Below, piece after piece: positions 51,116 to 60,434 of a stretch of 64,000 nucleotides of DNA. The translations under genes were made by a program, and so were the position numbers. The stretch's first letter is position 1; every line of letters starts with the position of its first letter. Location: assembly GCA_949358305.1 (NCBI GenBank), contig OX442324.1, positions 806,001 to 870,000 on the forward strand, in the 5' to 3' direction. The DNA is from Strigamia acuminata. Lineage: Eukaryota > Arthropoda > Chilopoda > Geophilomorpha > Linotaeniidae. The notes below the pieces were generated by a model that saw only the letters and a list, made by a program, of their open reading frames with translations, was not told the DNA's origin and made no database searches.

Positions 51116-51159
51116 ATTTATAGATGATTTCTACGATTAACCCGGTTCAACATCCAACA
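51116..51159 (-). repeat. 5' LTR remnant of gypsy B, 44 bp
   Basis: Matches the outer 44 bp of the 3' LTR (26115-26158) and is followed by the correct TSD ACGAG, so the true 5' end is kept while ~280 bp of LTR plus the primer site are missing. Confidence 0.82.
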
Positions 51160-51164
51160 ACGAG

Positions 51165-51276
51165 GAATTCGCTAAAATGAGATTTGCTAAAACAAAGTGG
51201 TTGAAATTTTTTTAGGTTAATAAAACTACTTTATTCAGACTTAGTAAATGTGTTAGTTAATGCGTTACGTCCTTAC
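51165..51276. other. Element E sequence between B and D
   Basis: Begins GAATTCGCTAAAATGAGATTTGC, a copy of the E end motif, then unique AT-rich DNA up to the D insertion; its last five bases CTTAC are the D target duplication. Confidence 0.7.
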
Positions 51277-51741
51277 TATTGATCATCTAGAAGACCTGTC
51301 ATTGCCGAAATAAACTGTAAAGCCGAGTTAAAACTGGTGCGGGACATCGCATTTCGCGTCCGCCATTTGTTTATTCTCAAACATGAAGAAGGACTCGAAA
51401 AGCACCTGTTTCGAGGCTACAAAACTTGGAATAGAATGAATCATTGTTAACAGGCAAAGATTCATTCTTTACATAACAAAGTAAAGTAAACTGGCATAAA
51501 CAATCGATAACGCAAACAAAAGCTATGAGAAACTAAAGGATAAGCGCTCATATTCGAGCAGACGACATATGGGCATGTCATTGCTAATAAGCACATTGGT
51601 TGCGGCACTTAGCACAGGAATAAGGGTTTAAAACTCAATATCAACCAATGTAACACAGATACAGAATTGCAATGACACGCACGTTGCATTTAACCGGAAA
51701 CATGCAACAGAGAAGATCAAACAGTTGGGCATTTCCTAACA
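51277..51741 (-). repeat. 3' LTR of copia D
   Basis: 465 bp; differs from 57619-58083 at about two sites (near 51389 and 51623). Confidence 0.93.
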
Positions 51742-51758
51742 AATCCCCCTTTGCGCAA

Positions 51759-54700
51759 CTATTTGACTATGACAAAAATATGCTCACAGAGCTGACACAA
51801 TCTGGGACGCGGCAACCACTTTGTCATCAAATCCGCGATGTTCAATTCGCCAGGCACATGTTTAATACTAAACACGCCTTTTTCATACCAATCACGGAGA
51901 AAGTGCAATTTAACATCTATATGTTTATTTGCACGATTTTCGATTTTGTTCTTCGCGTAGTTGATTGCCGGCATACTATCGGCGTAAACACAAGGAACAC
52001 TTCTTCCAAAACACAAGATGATATCGGCATCGTACAAACGTTCTAGCCATATCACCTCTCTCACGCCATCGACAACTGCGAGAAACTCGCTTTCCATAAT
52101 ACTCAGTGAAGTCATGGATTGTTTTCGACAATTCCATGAAATCGGAACCCCTCCTAAATAAACTATGTGACCACCAAAGCTTCTCCTACTGTCTTGGTCC
52201 AAAGCAAAGGACGCGTCGGTGTAAACCGTTAAATTGTTGTTTTTACAATTAGCTAAGTTGATAACATAATTGGGGGTATTCGCCAGATATCTCAACACTT
52301 GTATTAGCATTTTAACATGCCTGTTAGAGTGGGTCTCATTGTATTGAGATAACACAATGACGCTGAAAAGGATATCTGGGCGCGTTCTGTTCGCGATAAA
52401 TAGTAAACTCCCTACTAGGGACCTGTACGGGAACGTCGAGTTCACTTGTTCACCCGGTTGTACCTTCTGTATCATGGTACCAACTGTGACTGGGATTTTA
52501 ATCTTATGGCACGGGTCAATGTCGTATTTCTCGACTAATTTCGCAATATAACTCTTTTGATGTACTAAAATGTCCCCATTTTTCCTCTCAAAATGAATCC
52601 CTAATAGTAGAGTTACTGGTCCAAGGTTGACTATTTCAAAGCTCTCCTGAATCCACTCGATGATACATTGTTCAACGAAAGCGTCACGACTGAACAAAAC
52701 AATATCGTCGACGTAAAACAAAAGGACGGCATCCGAGCCGTAATTATATACGCAATTCAATCCTAAGACTGGAGTAAATCCCATTTCTAACAATCGTTCG
52801 TGGAGCTTGAAATACCACATCCTTCCGGACTGGTGAAGTCCGTACAAGGATTTGACCAATCGCCAACATTTGTGTTGGTTCTCTTTGGTCCGGAAACCCT
52901 TCGGGATATTGATGTATTGTGGCACGTCAAGGTCTCCGTATAAGTACGCAGACTTGATGTCGAGATGTGTATCTCGCCAGCCTTGCAGAACCACAAGAGA
53001 ACAAAAGAATATCAGTACGAGAACAAAGTTGACCACTGGTGAAAATATCTCAGTGAAGTCAACTCCTTCTTTCTGCCCAAAACCTTGCGCAACTAAACTA
53101 ATTGCCCCAGTGTAGTCACGCCTGATCTTATAAATCCATTTTGTTCCCAGTAAATTCATCCCTTCGGTTTTGTCAACTTCCTCGTAAACTTTTCTGTCAT
53201 TAAAGATATTAATCTCGTCATCCATGGCATCCTGCCAGTCGGATTTATTGGGATTGGACATAGCTTCTTCAAAAGTGTCCGGTTCAACGGATGCATGACC
53301 GGCGAACCCAATGGTCTCATCTGTTGGCTTAAAGTCGAAACAACCCCCATCGTACTGATAGTTTTCTTCTTTGCACCATCGTACAACATCAATCCGACTG
53401 CGGATTCTATCGCCGAGTGGTGTTATGTAGATCACATCTACCTGCCCAGCAGTTTCACCACTTTGCCTAACGGTTTCTCTCCGTTGCCATTGTGTCATGT
53501 CCAAAATTTTTAATTCCTCAGGGGCGGTCATACGTTTTCTTATTATATCCCCCTTTAACTTAGCACCGCGTGGCGGATTCCTCCTAACCGGTGGAGGTGT
53601 GAGAGTCGGATTTGGAGGCCGAACATCCACCTGTTGTTCCTCCTCTTCTTCAATCCCACCAACAGCTTGAGCGGTTTCTTCCACAATTTTAGGCTCGACC
53701 GCCTGTTGGACTAATTGGGGATTCGGAATCGCATGTTTCGGGGCCTGAAACAACTGCTGTATGATAGGGGGAACCTGTTGCTGAGCAGGAGCCGCTTTTT
53801 GTGGTAATCCCCCTTGTGCCACTGGAATTTCTTCCTCATCCGAATCTTCATAATTCAAATTTCCCATATAATTAGGTTCGGATGGGATTTCACTCAGTTG
53901 CACCGACTCGTGCCAAAAAACATTCTCATTAATCTTCACATGTTTTGAAGCAATCACTTGGTTGGATTTGGGGTCCCAAACTCGATACCCCCGCGTCTTA
54001 ATCGCGTAACCGACTAGGGCCCCAGGCCACGCCCTTTCTTCCAACTTGCTTCTCCTTGTTTGCGAAGGAATGTGCACGAAAACTTCGGAGCCGATACATC
54101 TTAAATGTCTCAACGACATTTTCTTGTTATAAAACAAGTTATAAGGGGTTTTCCCACTTAAGCTTGCATGTGGGAATCTATTTTTAAGATAGACAACTGT
54201 CACGGCTAATTCTGCCCACAAACCCTTTGGAAAATTGTTTTCGAAGAGCATGGCTCTAATTCCTCCAACAATTGTTCTGTTTGCTCTTTCGGCCACAGAG
54301 TTCATTTCTGGGGAGTAGGGGTTTGTTTGGATGCACTTAAGCCCAATAGAAGCCGCATAGTCATCCCACTTTTTCGACACAAACTCCCCGCCGTTGTCTG
54401 TCTTGATGCATTTGACCTTTTTCCCGGTGCTGCGCTCAACCTGTGTTTGCCATCGTTTGAAACGCTCAAATACATCCCCCTTGTTTTTAATAATTTCCAC
54501 CCACATGAAACGTGAATAGTCGTCCACAATTATTAAGTAATAACTGGCCCCACCCAGTGATTTAAAAGGCTGAGGGCCCCACAGATCCATGTGGATTACT
54601 TCCAAAATTCCCTTTGTAGAAATTTCTGGGATTGGGGAAAAGGTTGCCCTAGTGCTCTTTGCCTTCGAACACGCGTCGCAAGGCGAAAGTTCTTTGTCGG

Positions 54701-56447
54701 AGAGTTTAACTCCGAAAATGTCAGGTGAAACTTCCATTTTTGCAATCCCACTTGCATTAAAATGGCCCATTCTGGAGTGCCAAATGTCCATTGGCTGTGG
54801 TTTCACTTTGATCTTTTCGATCTTTCCCCCATTCGAAACATTTTGCCCGTTAGTATCGTTTAAATCGCTTTTCTTAAGATTTGACGCATTTACTAGCGCA
54901 TTTACGCTCACTTGCTGCTTCGCTGCAGTCTGCACTGCGCCACTCAATGTGTTTAGTAATGCTGCCTTAAAATCTACTGTTTTTAGTAAAGGATTAATGA
55001 CACTTTCACTTTTTACAACATTTTTGACCGAATTTCCACCCACCGCTGCACTCTGTTGCGCAGAAGGTGCAGTTGTGTTCACAATATTAGCCTCTAGTTT
55101 GCAGTTAACTTTGTACATCCGATCATTTGTTCTATCTGCAACAAGAAAAGGCTCACTAACTCGGTCTTTAAACATGGTCAGCTTTCCATTTTTGATAAAA
55201 GTTGTGAAACCAGCTTCATCTGTCCGGCCCAGCGATAAGAGGTTTTTCTTAAAATTTGGCGCAAAATAAACATTTTGCAGTGTGATTTCTCTACATCTGC
55301 CTTCATAACAAGATGTGATCAACACGTTTCCAATGCCCTCAATTTTAGACTTCCCTTCCCCCTGCTGGACACTATAGCCGGACAGCGGCTTGAAGGTCAC
55401 GAACCAACTTCTATTAAATGAAAAGTGATCTGTTGCACCGGTATCTATGTACCAGTGCGGATCAAAGTCGCAATGCGACATTAAAGACAATGGTGGTGAC
55501 AAGGTGACTTCCTCTCCAGTTTGATGAACTGCCGCTGAAAACATTGTCAAGGGTTCATCAAAGATGTCAACTTGTCCCAAATTGGCCTTTTTGGTCTTTC
55601 CACCACGGCCACGTCCTCGTGCAGTGCCTTTTGCTAGCTGTGCAGAGGTGCCACCTCGTTGACTTTGCAGATTCGCTTGTTGTTTGGGCGGTGACGGGCA
55701 CTCTCTCGCAAAGTGACCAGTGCCGCCACAGGAAAAACAAGTTCGAGGTGTAAATGGCTGATTTCCGCCTTTTCCGCGTTGGAATCGCCCTTTTCCAAAG
55801 AATGCGCCTGCATTTTCAGTGGAATCCTGTGTACGCATACCATAGGAGTCTGAAGCTTCAAATAAACGATTATACTCTCCTAATAATCGGTCTTTCACTT
55901 TTGCAGTGGTGAAGTCCAAATCATCCCAGTGGTACATTATTTGTTTTATAGTCTCATAAGTTGTAGGGAGGAAATCCATGTATTGGAATGCAATTTCCTC
56001 ATCCGTCGGTATAACTTTGACATTCGCGAGTTCTGCGACTTTTCTGTCGACACGGGCCAGAAAACACATCATCTCCTCATTGTCCATTAGATGCATTTGC
56101 AGGAACTCGCGCCTCAATCTGCCCTTCCGGGCGCGTGTGGTGGGCTGGTAAGCATCTCGGATTGCTTCCCACGCTCCTTTGGAAGTATCCTTGGCAACGG
56201 CCACGAGCTGTTGCGATTCTTCGCAACTCAGGCATATCGTGGACCACGCCCGCTTCTCACGCACTTTGAAATCCCGTTTCTCTTTGGGTGTGGCGTTGGG
56301 ACCCGGCACAGTCTCGTCGCCCGTCACGTGGTCCCACACGCCTTGCTGGGATAACAAAAGTTTCACACCAATCGCCCATTGGGCATAATTCGTCCCATTT
56401 AATTTCTTTATCGACTTATAGTCGTCGTACTTTTCTTCCGACGCCAT
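51759..56447 (-). CDS. copia D gag-pol polyprotein, one frame
   Basis: 1562 aa from ATG 56447. Gag (1-220), CCHC CFSCGGTGHFARECP (~234), protease DTGATDHFS (~334), integrase zinc WHSRMGHFN ... CDAC (~556-600), DDE core HMDLWGP (~619), KTDNGGEFVS (~683), MNSVAERANRT (~715), linker, RT with LYGLHQSGRMWY and YVDDIVLFS (~1247), RNase H VYTDASFALDQDS (~1408) and ADLMTKWLPRP. No stop or frameshift. One oddity: near residue 1137 the RT start reads TGAISLVAQGFGQ, lacking about five residues (the RYKAR block seen in A2), which could cripple RT. Confidence 0.95.
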   Translation of the reverse strand: MASEEKYDDYKSIKKLNGTNYAQWAIGVKLLLSQQGVWDHVTGDETVPGPNATPKEKRDFKVREKRAWSTICLSCEESQQLVAVAKDTSKGAWEAIRDAYQPTTRARKGRLRREFLQMHLMDNEEMMCFLARVDRKVAELANVKVIPTDEEIAFQYMDFLPTTYETIKQIMYHWDDLDFTTAKVKDRLLGEYNRLFEASDSYGMRTQDSTENAGAFFGKGRFQRGKGGNQPFTPRTCFSCGGTGHFARECPSPPKQQANLQSQRGGTSAQLAKGTARGRGRGGKTKKANLGQVDIFDEPLTMFSAAVHQTGEEVTLSPPLSLMSHCDFDPHWYIDTGATDHFSFNRSWFVTFKPLSGYSVQQGEGKSKIEGIGNVLITSCYEGRCREITLQNVYFAPNFKKNLLSLGRTDEAGFTTFIKNGKLTMFKDRVSEPFLVADRTNDRMYKVNCKLEANIVNTTAPSAQQSAAVGGNSVKNVVKSESVINPLLKTVDFKAALLNTLSGAVQTAAKQQVSVNALVNASNLKKSDLNDTNGQNVSNGGKIEKIKVKPQPMDIWHSRMGHFNASGIAKMEVSPDIFGVKLSDKELSPCDACSKAKSTRATFSPIPEISTKGILEVIHMDLWGPQPFKSLGGASYYLIIVDDYSRFMWVEIIKNKGDVFERFKRWQTQVERSTGKKVKCIKTDNGGEFVSKKWDDYAASIGLKCIQTNPYSPEMNSVAERANRTIVGGIRAMLFENNFPKGLWAELAVTVVYLKNRFPHASLSGKTPYNLFYNKKMSLRHLRCIGSEVFVHIPSQTRRSKLEERAWPGALVGYAIKTRGYRVWDPKSNQVIASKHVKINENVFWHESVQLSEIPSEPNYMGNLNYEDSDEEEIPVAQGGLPQKAAPAQQQVPPIIQQLFQAPKHAIPNPQLVQQAVEPKIVEETAQAVGGIEEEEEQQVDVRPPNPTLTPPPVRRNPPRGAKLKGDIIRKRMTAPEELKILDMTQWQRRETVRQSGETAGQVDVIYITPLGDRIRSRIDVVRWCKEENYQYDGGCFDFKPTDETIGFAGHASVEPDTFEEAMSNPNKSDWQDAMDDEINIFNDRKVYEEVDKTEGMNLLGTKWIYKIRRDYTGAISLVAQGFGQKEGVDFTEIFSPVVNFVLVLIFFCSLVVLQGWRDTHLDIKSAYLYGDLDVPQYINIPKGFRTKENQHKCWRLVKSLYGLHQSGRMWYFKLHERLLEMGFTPVLGLNCVYNYGSDAVLLFYVDDIVLFSRDAFVEQCIIEWIQESFEIVNLGPVTLLLGIHFERKNGDILVHQKSYIAKLVEKYDIDPCHKIKIPVTVGTMIQKVQPGEQVNSTFPYRSLVGSLLFIANRTRPDILFSVIVLSQYNETHSNRHVKMLIQVLRYLANTPNYVINLANCKNNNLTVYTDASFALDQDSRRSFGGHIVYLGGVPISWNCRKQSMTSLSIMESEFLAVVDGVREVIWLERLYDADIILCFGRSVPCVYADSMPAINYAKNKIENRANKHIDVKLHFLRDWYEKGVFSIKHVPGELNIADLMTKWLPRPRLCQLCEHIFVIVK

Positions 56448-57618
56448 AATAGTCCAATCTGGGTAAATTTTTCCAATAAATGCACTTGTTTTTCACAAAA
56501 TATTTCGCCGCACAAAATTCGGAGCACAAATAACACTTGAAATGCACTTTTGCAAATTGCAAACCCCCAAAAAATAGGCGAAATAAATGCACAACTTCCC
56601 AATTGGTACAGCTCTATAAGAGAGCACAACTACTCGTATCTGGTCGCTCTACTAGCTTCCGATCGGCACCACTGAGGCCCGCGGGACGGCTAGCTGGCCA
56701 CGAACAAGCCCAGATCGAAATAAGACTGCACTAGTCGAATGACTAAAGGGTGCAGAATATACTATGGACCCAAAACAAAAACTTAATGAATAATAACAAG
56801 CTAATTTCGACCCCGTTATACACTTTCAACGTTGTTAAGATGATTTCCGTGTTGTTTTCCGTGTTGAAATTTGTTGTGATTCACTTGTGCACGTGGCACA
56901 AGACTATTCCGGTCCACCGTAGCACAGATACCCGTCCCGGGCTAATCCGTGTTCGCAGAAACTCGGTTCGCACTTCGTGTGCGAAGAATCGCTCCAAAAA
57001 TTCCCCACACGGTTGTGGCTTCGTTGGCGTTCACCGGGGAACAAACCAACGGCTTTTCCAACTATACGAACGTCGTACGTTCGTATCTCGGCTCGCTAAT
57101 GACGAGCAACGTCTCCAAAACGTCGTGGAAATCCAATTTCGGTCGCCGTCGCCGAAAAACGCTTCGTTTTTGACGAAAAATGCTGCGAATCGATCCAAAA
57201 CCGATTCCAGACGATTCCTCAGTCCTTTATGTGGTCCCACGTTGTAATTTGCAGCGCTGGGATCCACGTCTCGGCTGAGAAACAGGTCGAACACCGCCTC
57301 AAACTCGTATCGCACCCGGCGCCGCCATCTTGGCTGGTGACGTCATCGCGAAAGTTATCGTGGCTTGTGTCTCGAAAGAAATGGCTTATATTTCCGCCAA
57401 AAATCAGTTTATAATAACGACAAGTGTTCTTACAGCCTGTGGAAACTATCCAGCGTTGTTTGAAGTCGTTTTCTTGACGAATTCTCGGCAATTCGAGCCT
57501 CGCGTCTGCTGCGGGTCGAATCGTGCACGTCGCGACTTCGTTCGCCGATAATGTCCGCTGTCGTCTTCAAATCAACAAAAACTTGATGGCCGCGCCGCAA
57601 CCATCCTCTGCTACCATG
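56448..57618 (-). other. Leader of copia D with primer-binding site
   Basis: 57599-57616 on the element strand reads TGGTAGCAGAGGATGGTT, the complement of the 3' end of metazoan initiator tRNA-Met, two bases from the LTR. A 7-bp hairpin TTCGCAC/GTGCGAA with a 5-nt loop lies at 56967-56985. No gene in this ~1.2 kb; short frames look like chance. Confidence 0.82.
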
Positions 57619-58083
57619 TATTGATCATCTAGAAGACCTGTCATTGCCGAAATAAACTGTAAAGCCGAGTTAAAACTGGTGCGGGACATCGCATTTCGCG
57701 TCCGCCATTTGTTTATTCTCAAACATGAAGAAGGACTTGAAAAGCACCTGTTTCGAGGCTACAAAACTTGGAATAGAATGAATCATTGTTAACAGGCAAA
57801 GATTCATTCTTTACATAACAAAGTAAAGTAAACTGGCATAAACAATCGATAACGCAAACAAAAGCTATGAGAAACTAAAGGATAAGCGCTCATATTCGAG
57901 CAGACGACATATGGGCATGTCATTGCTAATAAGCACATTGGTTGCGGCACTTAGCACAGGAATCAGGGTTTAAAACTCAATATCAACCAATGTAACACAG
58001 ATACAGAATTGCAATGACACGCACGTTGCATTTAACCGGAAACATGCAACAGAGAAGATCAAACAGTTGGGCATTTCCTAACA
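57619..58083 (-). repeat. 5' LTR of copia D
   Basis: 465 bp starting TGTTAGGAAATGCCC at 58083 on the element strand. Followed by TSD CTTAC. Confidence 0.93.
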
Positions 58084-58088
58084 CTTAC

Positions 58089-58563
58089 GACGCGACGCTA
58101 TTGCCCGGCGTCGAGTAGCAAGTGGACGCCATTTTCGCGGGAAAACAGGAGAAGTAAAGCAACTAGGAATAACAAAGTCGCAGGAGGTTTAATCAAGTAG
58201 TTTGAGGATCGCTGCAACTCATTTTAACCAAACTTTGTCAAATTACCGAAGAAATGGGTATTGTTGATATTCATGGTCACTCAAAGCGGAGGTTTAATCG
58301 TACAAATCCTTCGTCGAACCGCGCAGTTTGAGGCGAAAGAAAATCCAGTCAGTGCGTCAAGTTAATTGATTTCCTACTTTAGAGATTTCTTTTGAGATTT
58401 TTAGAGATTTTCGCTAAAATGAGTCATTCGCTAAAACGAGCTTCGCTAAAATGTGTTTTATGCTCTGGCGATTTAATCTCATTTTCGCTAAAATGAGATT
58501 CGCTAAAATGGGTTTAAAAAACTTGTTTTCGCTAAAATGAGATTCGCTAATAAGGACGGATCC
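58089..58563. other. Element E, right part with subterminal repeat motif
   Basis: Unique sequence to about 58410, then six or more copies of TTCGCTAAAAYGAG in both orientations, ending CGCTAATAAGGACGGATCC. No frame of note. Confidence 0.7.
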
Positions 58564-58573
58564 CGAATTTACC

Positions 58574-59368
58574 ACCAGGGTTCTGGGTTGAACTTTTGCA
58601 TGCTTAAGTTTATTTGCGGAATCGCACACCACAGAAGTTACTGCAATGGAAAACGCCATATGAAATAAGGAAAGGATCACCACCGAATATATCGTATATC
58701 CGCAAGATTGGAAGTATGGTGCACAGATTCATCCCAAAGGCCGAACGACAAGATAAATTTTCGGATTCTGGAGAGGTTGGCGTACTCGTCGGATATGCGT
58801 TATTTACGCGAGGCTACCGCATATGGGATCCGATCAGCAACAAAATCATTGAAAGTGATCAAGTGACAATTAATGAAGCTAAGGTTTATCAACCCAAACG
58901 ACTCGAAAGTGTGGAACAAATTAGTTTTACACCTGACACAACAGAGGAATTTAAACCTAATTTGAAGTTGAAGAAAGTCGTACCGTCAGCAAAGCAACCA
59001 TCAGTTGCACAAGCGACAACAAAACAAAAGGCAGAAACAATAGCGCAACCCAAACAAACGGTTTTGCAATCGGTAAAACCAACGATTTCGAGTCAAATTA
59101 TATGGGAACATGAGCTGATTCCCAGAACAACGGGAAATCGCACTGACGTCTATTATTTTTGTGACGGCCAAAGGATTAAGTCCAAGACCGACGTTGCGGT
59201 TTTGTGTCAAGCTAAGAATTTAGATGTAAATCTTGATGCATTCGATTTCTCATCGAAGAATTTGGTGACAGGCCAAGTGGACATTCCTCCGAAATCACAT
59301 GACGTGGCCAAACCAAATAACGCCGATTCTAACACAGTCAACCAAGATTTCTTTGATGGATTGGAATG
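58574..59368 (+). pseudogene. copia C pol, second part (end of integrase, linker)
   Basis: Resumes after E with FWVELLHA, a TAA stop near 58606, then LRNRTPQKLLQWKTPYE, IGSMVHRFIP, GVLVGYALFTRGYRIWDP and a Gln/Lys/Thr-rich linker. These correspond to the copia integrase C-terminus and the region before RT. The frame is open from 58614 until element J begins at about 59369. RT and RNase H of C are not in the window. Confidence 0.85.
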
Positions 59369-60364
59369 TGTGGTGACCCGACTGGGGTGGGGCACGAAGA
59401 GTTTCTCTCGTGGCCTACTTACGGGTAGAAAAGGGGGAGTCGCACGCGCGCCTCCCTTCCCTCAGAGCATTGACATCTAGTCAATGGACGGGCGTCTGCC
59501 CTGGGGGAGTGGGGGAGATTCGTCTTCTCCACCATTGGGTGGCTTTAGTCACCTGTCACCCCCCGCTTTGTGCAAAGGAATGTGCCTTGCACTGAGCGGG
59601 TAGAACCAACACAAAAATCAACCAAGATACACGTAAAAGCCAAACGTCCTACAACGATCAAGCCTAAGTACAAAGACTTCAGGAGTGACCAAGGACAAGG
59701 GACTTCCAACGTGAGTACGATTGATTTGTGTTAACCTCCGCAGAGTAACCTGCGAAACAAGATTACCGCACTATTTTAGCAAGCCAGCTAGAAATAGTAA
59801 AACTACTCCAATTTAGCGAGTTGTGCAGACAAACGGTCGCACAAGCCTAAATTGCAGTAACCACGACGAGCGTTCCCGCCGCTGTGTGTTTCGCCGGGAA
59901 CCACCAAGCGTCCGCCGCTGTGTGATCGCCGGACACCTACACAAAACCCTAAAACCTAGACAACAGCCGAAGTAAGACCTTTCAGGCATTCACTCGCGCC
60001 CGACCAGCGTGAGCCCGAAGGACCGACCGAGAAACGTGAGACGAGGACGCCATTCATTGCCACGCCGGCTCAAGACGACACCACGTTGCCACGCGGACGC
60101 CATCTTGGATCCAGAGCGCCAACAAAGGACGACCTCGACCAGTTTCCCGCCAACTTCACACACCTTACCTTTTATCCTTATTCCTTTACATATTTTATCC
60201 CCTTTTAACTGTACATTCCCGTATAATAAATACATTTATTATATTTACCTTTTAATTGTTTGTTGTGTCATATTCTTTTGAGTAACCGCTTGAGTAAAGC
60301 GGTATTGCGAGATCAGAGAGTGACTCATACCACGTATTAGCGACAGGCAGAGTTGAGCGCGACA
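59369..60364 (+). repeat. 5' LTR of element J, about 996 bp
   Basis: Starts TGTGGTGACCC and ends GAGCGCGACA two bases before the primer site. Contains AATAAA-type signals near 60223-60240. Boundaries are inferred from the copia C break and the primer site only. Confidence 0.65.
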
Positions 60365-60366
60365 CG

Positions 60367-60384
60367 TGGGGGCCTGTCCGGGAT
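60367..60384 (+). promoter_or_regulatory. Primer-binding site of J, tRNA-Pro type
   Basis: TGGGGGCCTGTCCGGGAT matches the tRNA-Pro complementary site known from gammaretroviruses (TGGGGGCTCGTCCGGGAT) at 16 of 18 positions. Confidence 0.72.
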
Positions 60385-60434
60385 CGATTTAAACGACTCG
60401 AACAGAACTTGAGATCATTTTCATACCCAAAGAA

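Larger units (their letters stand above)
25834..51159 (-). mobile_element. Gypsy-type LTR retrotransposon B, interrupted by A2
   Basis: Read right to left: 5' LTR remnant (51159-51116), gag-pol (51057-47671), insertion of A2, integrase (27406-26183), polypurine tract, 3' LTR (26158-25834). Perfect 5-bp TSD ACGAG (25829-25833 and 51160-51164). The A2 insertion duplicated GTCTT, and the B reading frame is the same on both sides of it. One stop and one frameshift are additional lesions, so B is dead. Confidence 0.93.
51277..58083 (-). mobile_element. Copia-type LTR retrotransposon D
   Basis: 6,807 bp. LTRs 51277-51741 and 57619-58083 (465 bp each, about two differences), 5-bp TSD CTTAC (51272-51276, 58084-58088), primer site for the 3' end of initiator tRNA-Met, one long gag-pol frame, purine tract AAAGGGGGATT. 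On the element strand the LTR reads TGTTAGG...CAATA, so its 3' end is not the canonical CA. It is inserted in E and nothing is inserted in it. Confidence 0.95.
25730..58563. mobile_element. Non-autonomous DNA element E with TTCGCTAAAATGAG repeat ends
   Basis: Bounded by a 10-bp duplication CGAATTTACC (25720-25729 and 58564-58573). Its own sequence is only about 700 bp: 25730-25833, 51165-51276 and 58089-58563; the rest is nested elements. The ends share TTAGCGAATCTCA(C/T)TTTAGCGAA inverted, and further copies of TCGCTAAAATGAG lie subterminally (58420-58550). No transposase frame. The TSD length and the repeated-motif ends resemble element G, so a MULE-related origin is likely but unproven. 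Confidence 0.7.
24423..59368 (+). mobile_element. Decayed copia element C, outermost host of the nest
   Basis: The pieces present are 24423-25729 (Gag knuckle, protease, integrase) and 58574-59368 (end of integrase, linker). Its gag N-terminus lies left of element A outside the window. Its RT/RNase H part is cut off by element J at about 59369. It contains stops and frameshifts and is the oldest copy here. Its proteins differ from those of A, A2 and D, so it is a separate copia family. Confidence 0.85.

Noticed and set aside
57599-57616. tRNA-Met gene fragment
   Set aside because: Only 18 nt matching a tRNA 3' end and placed next to an LTR; it is a primer-binding site.
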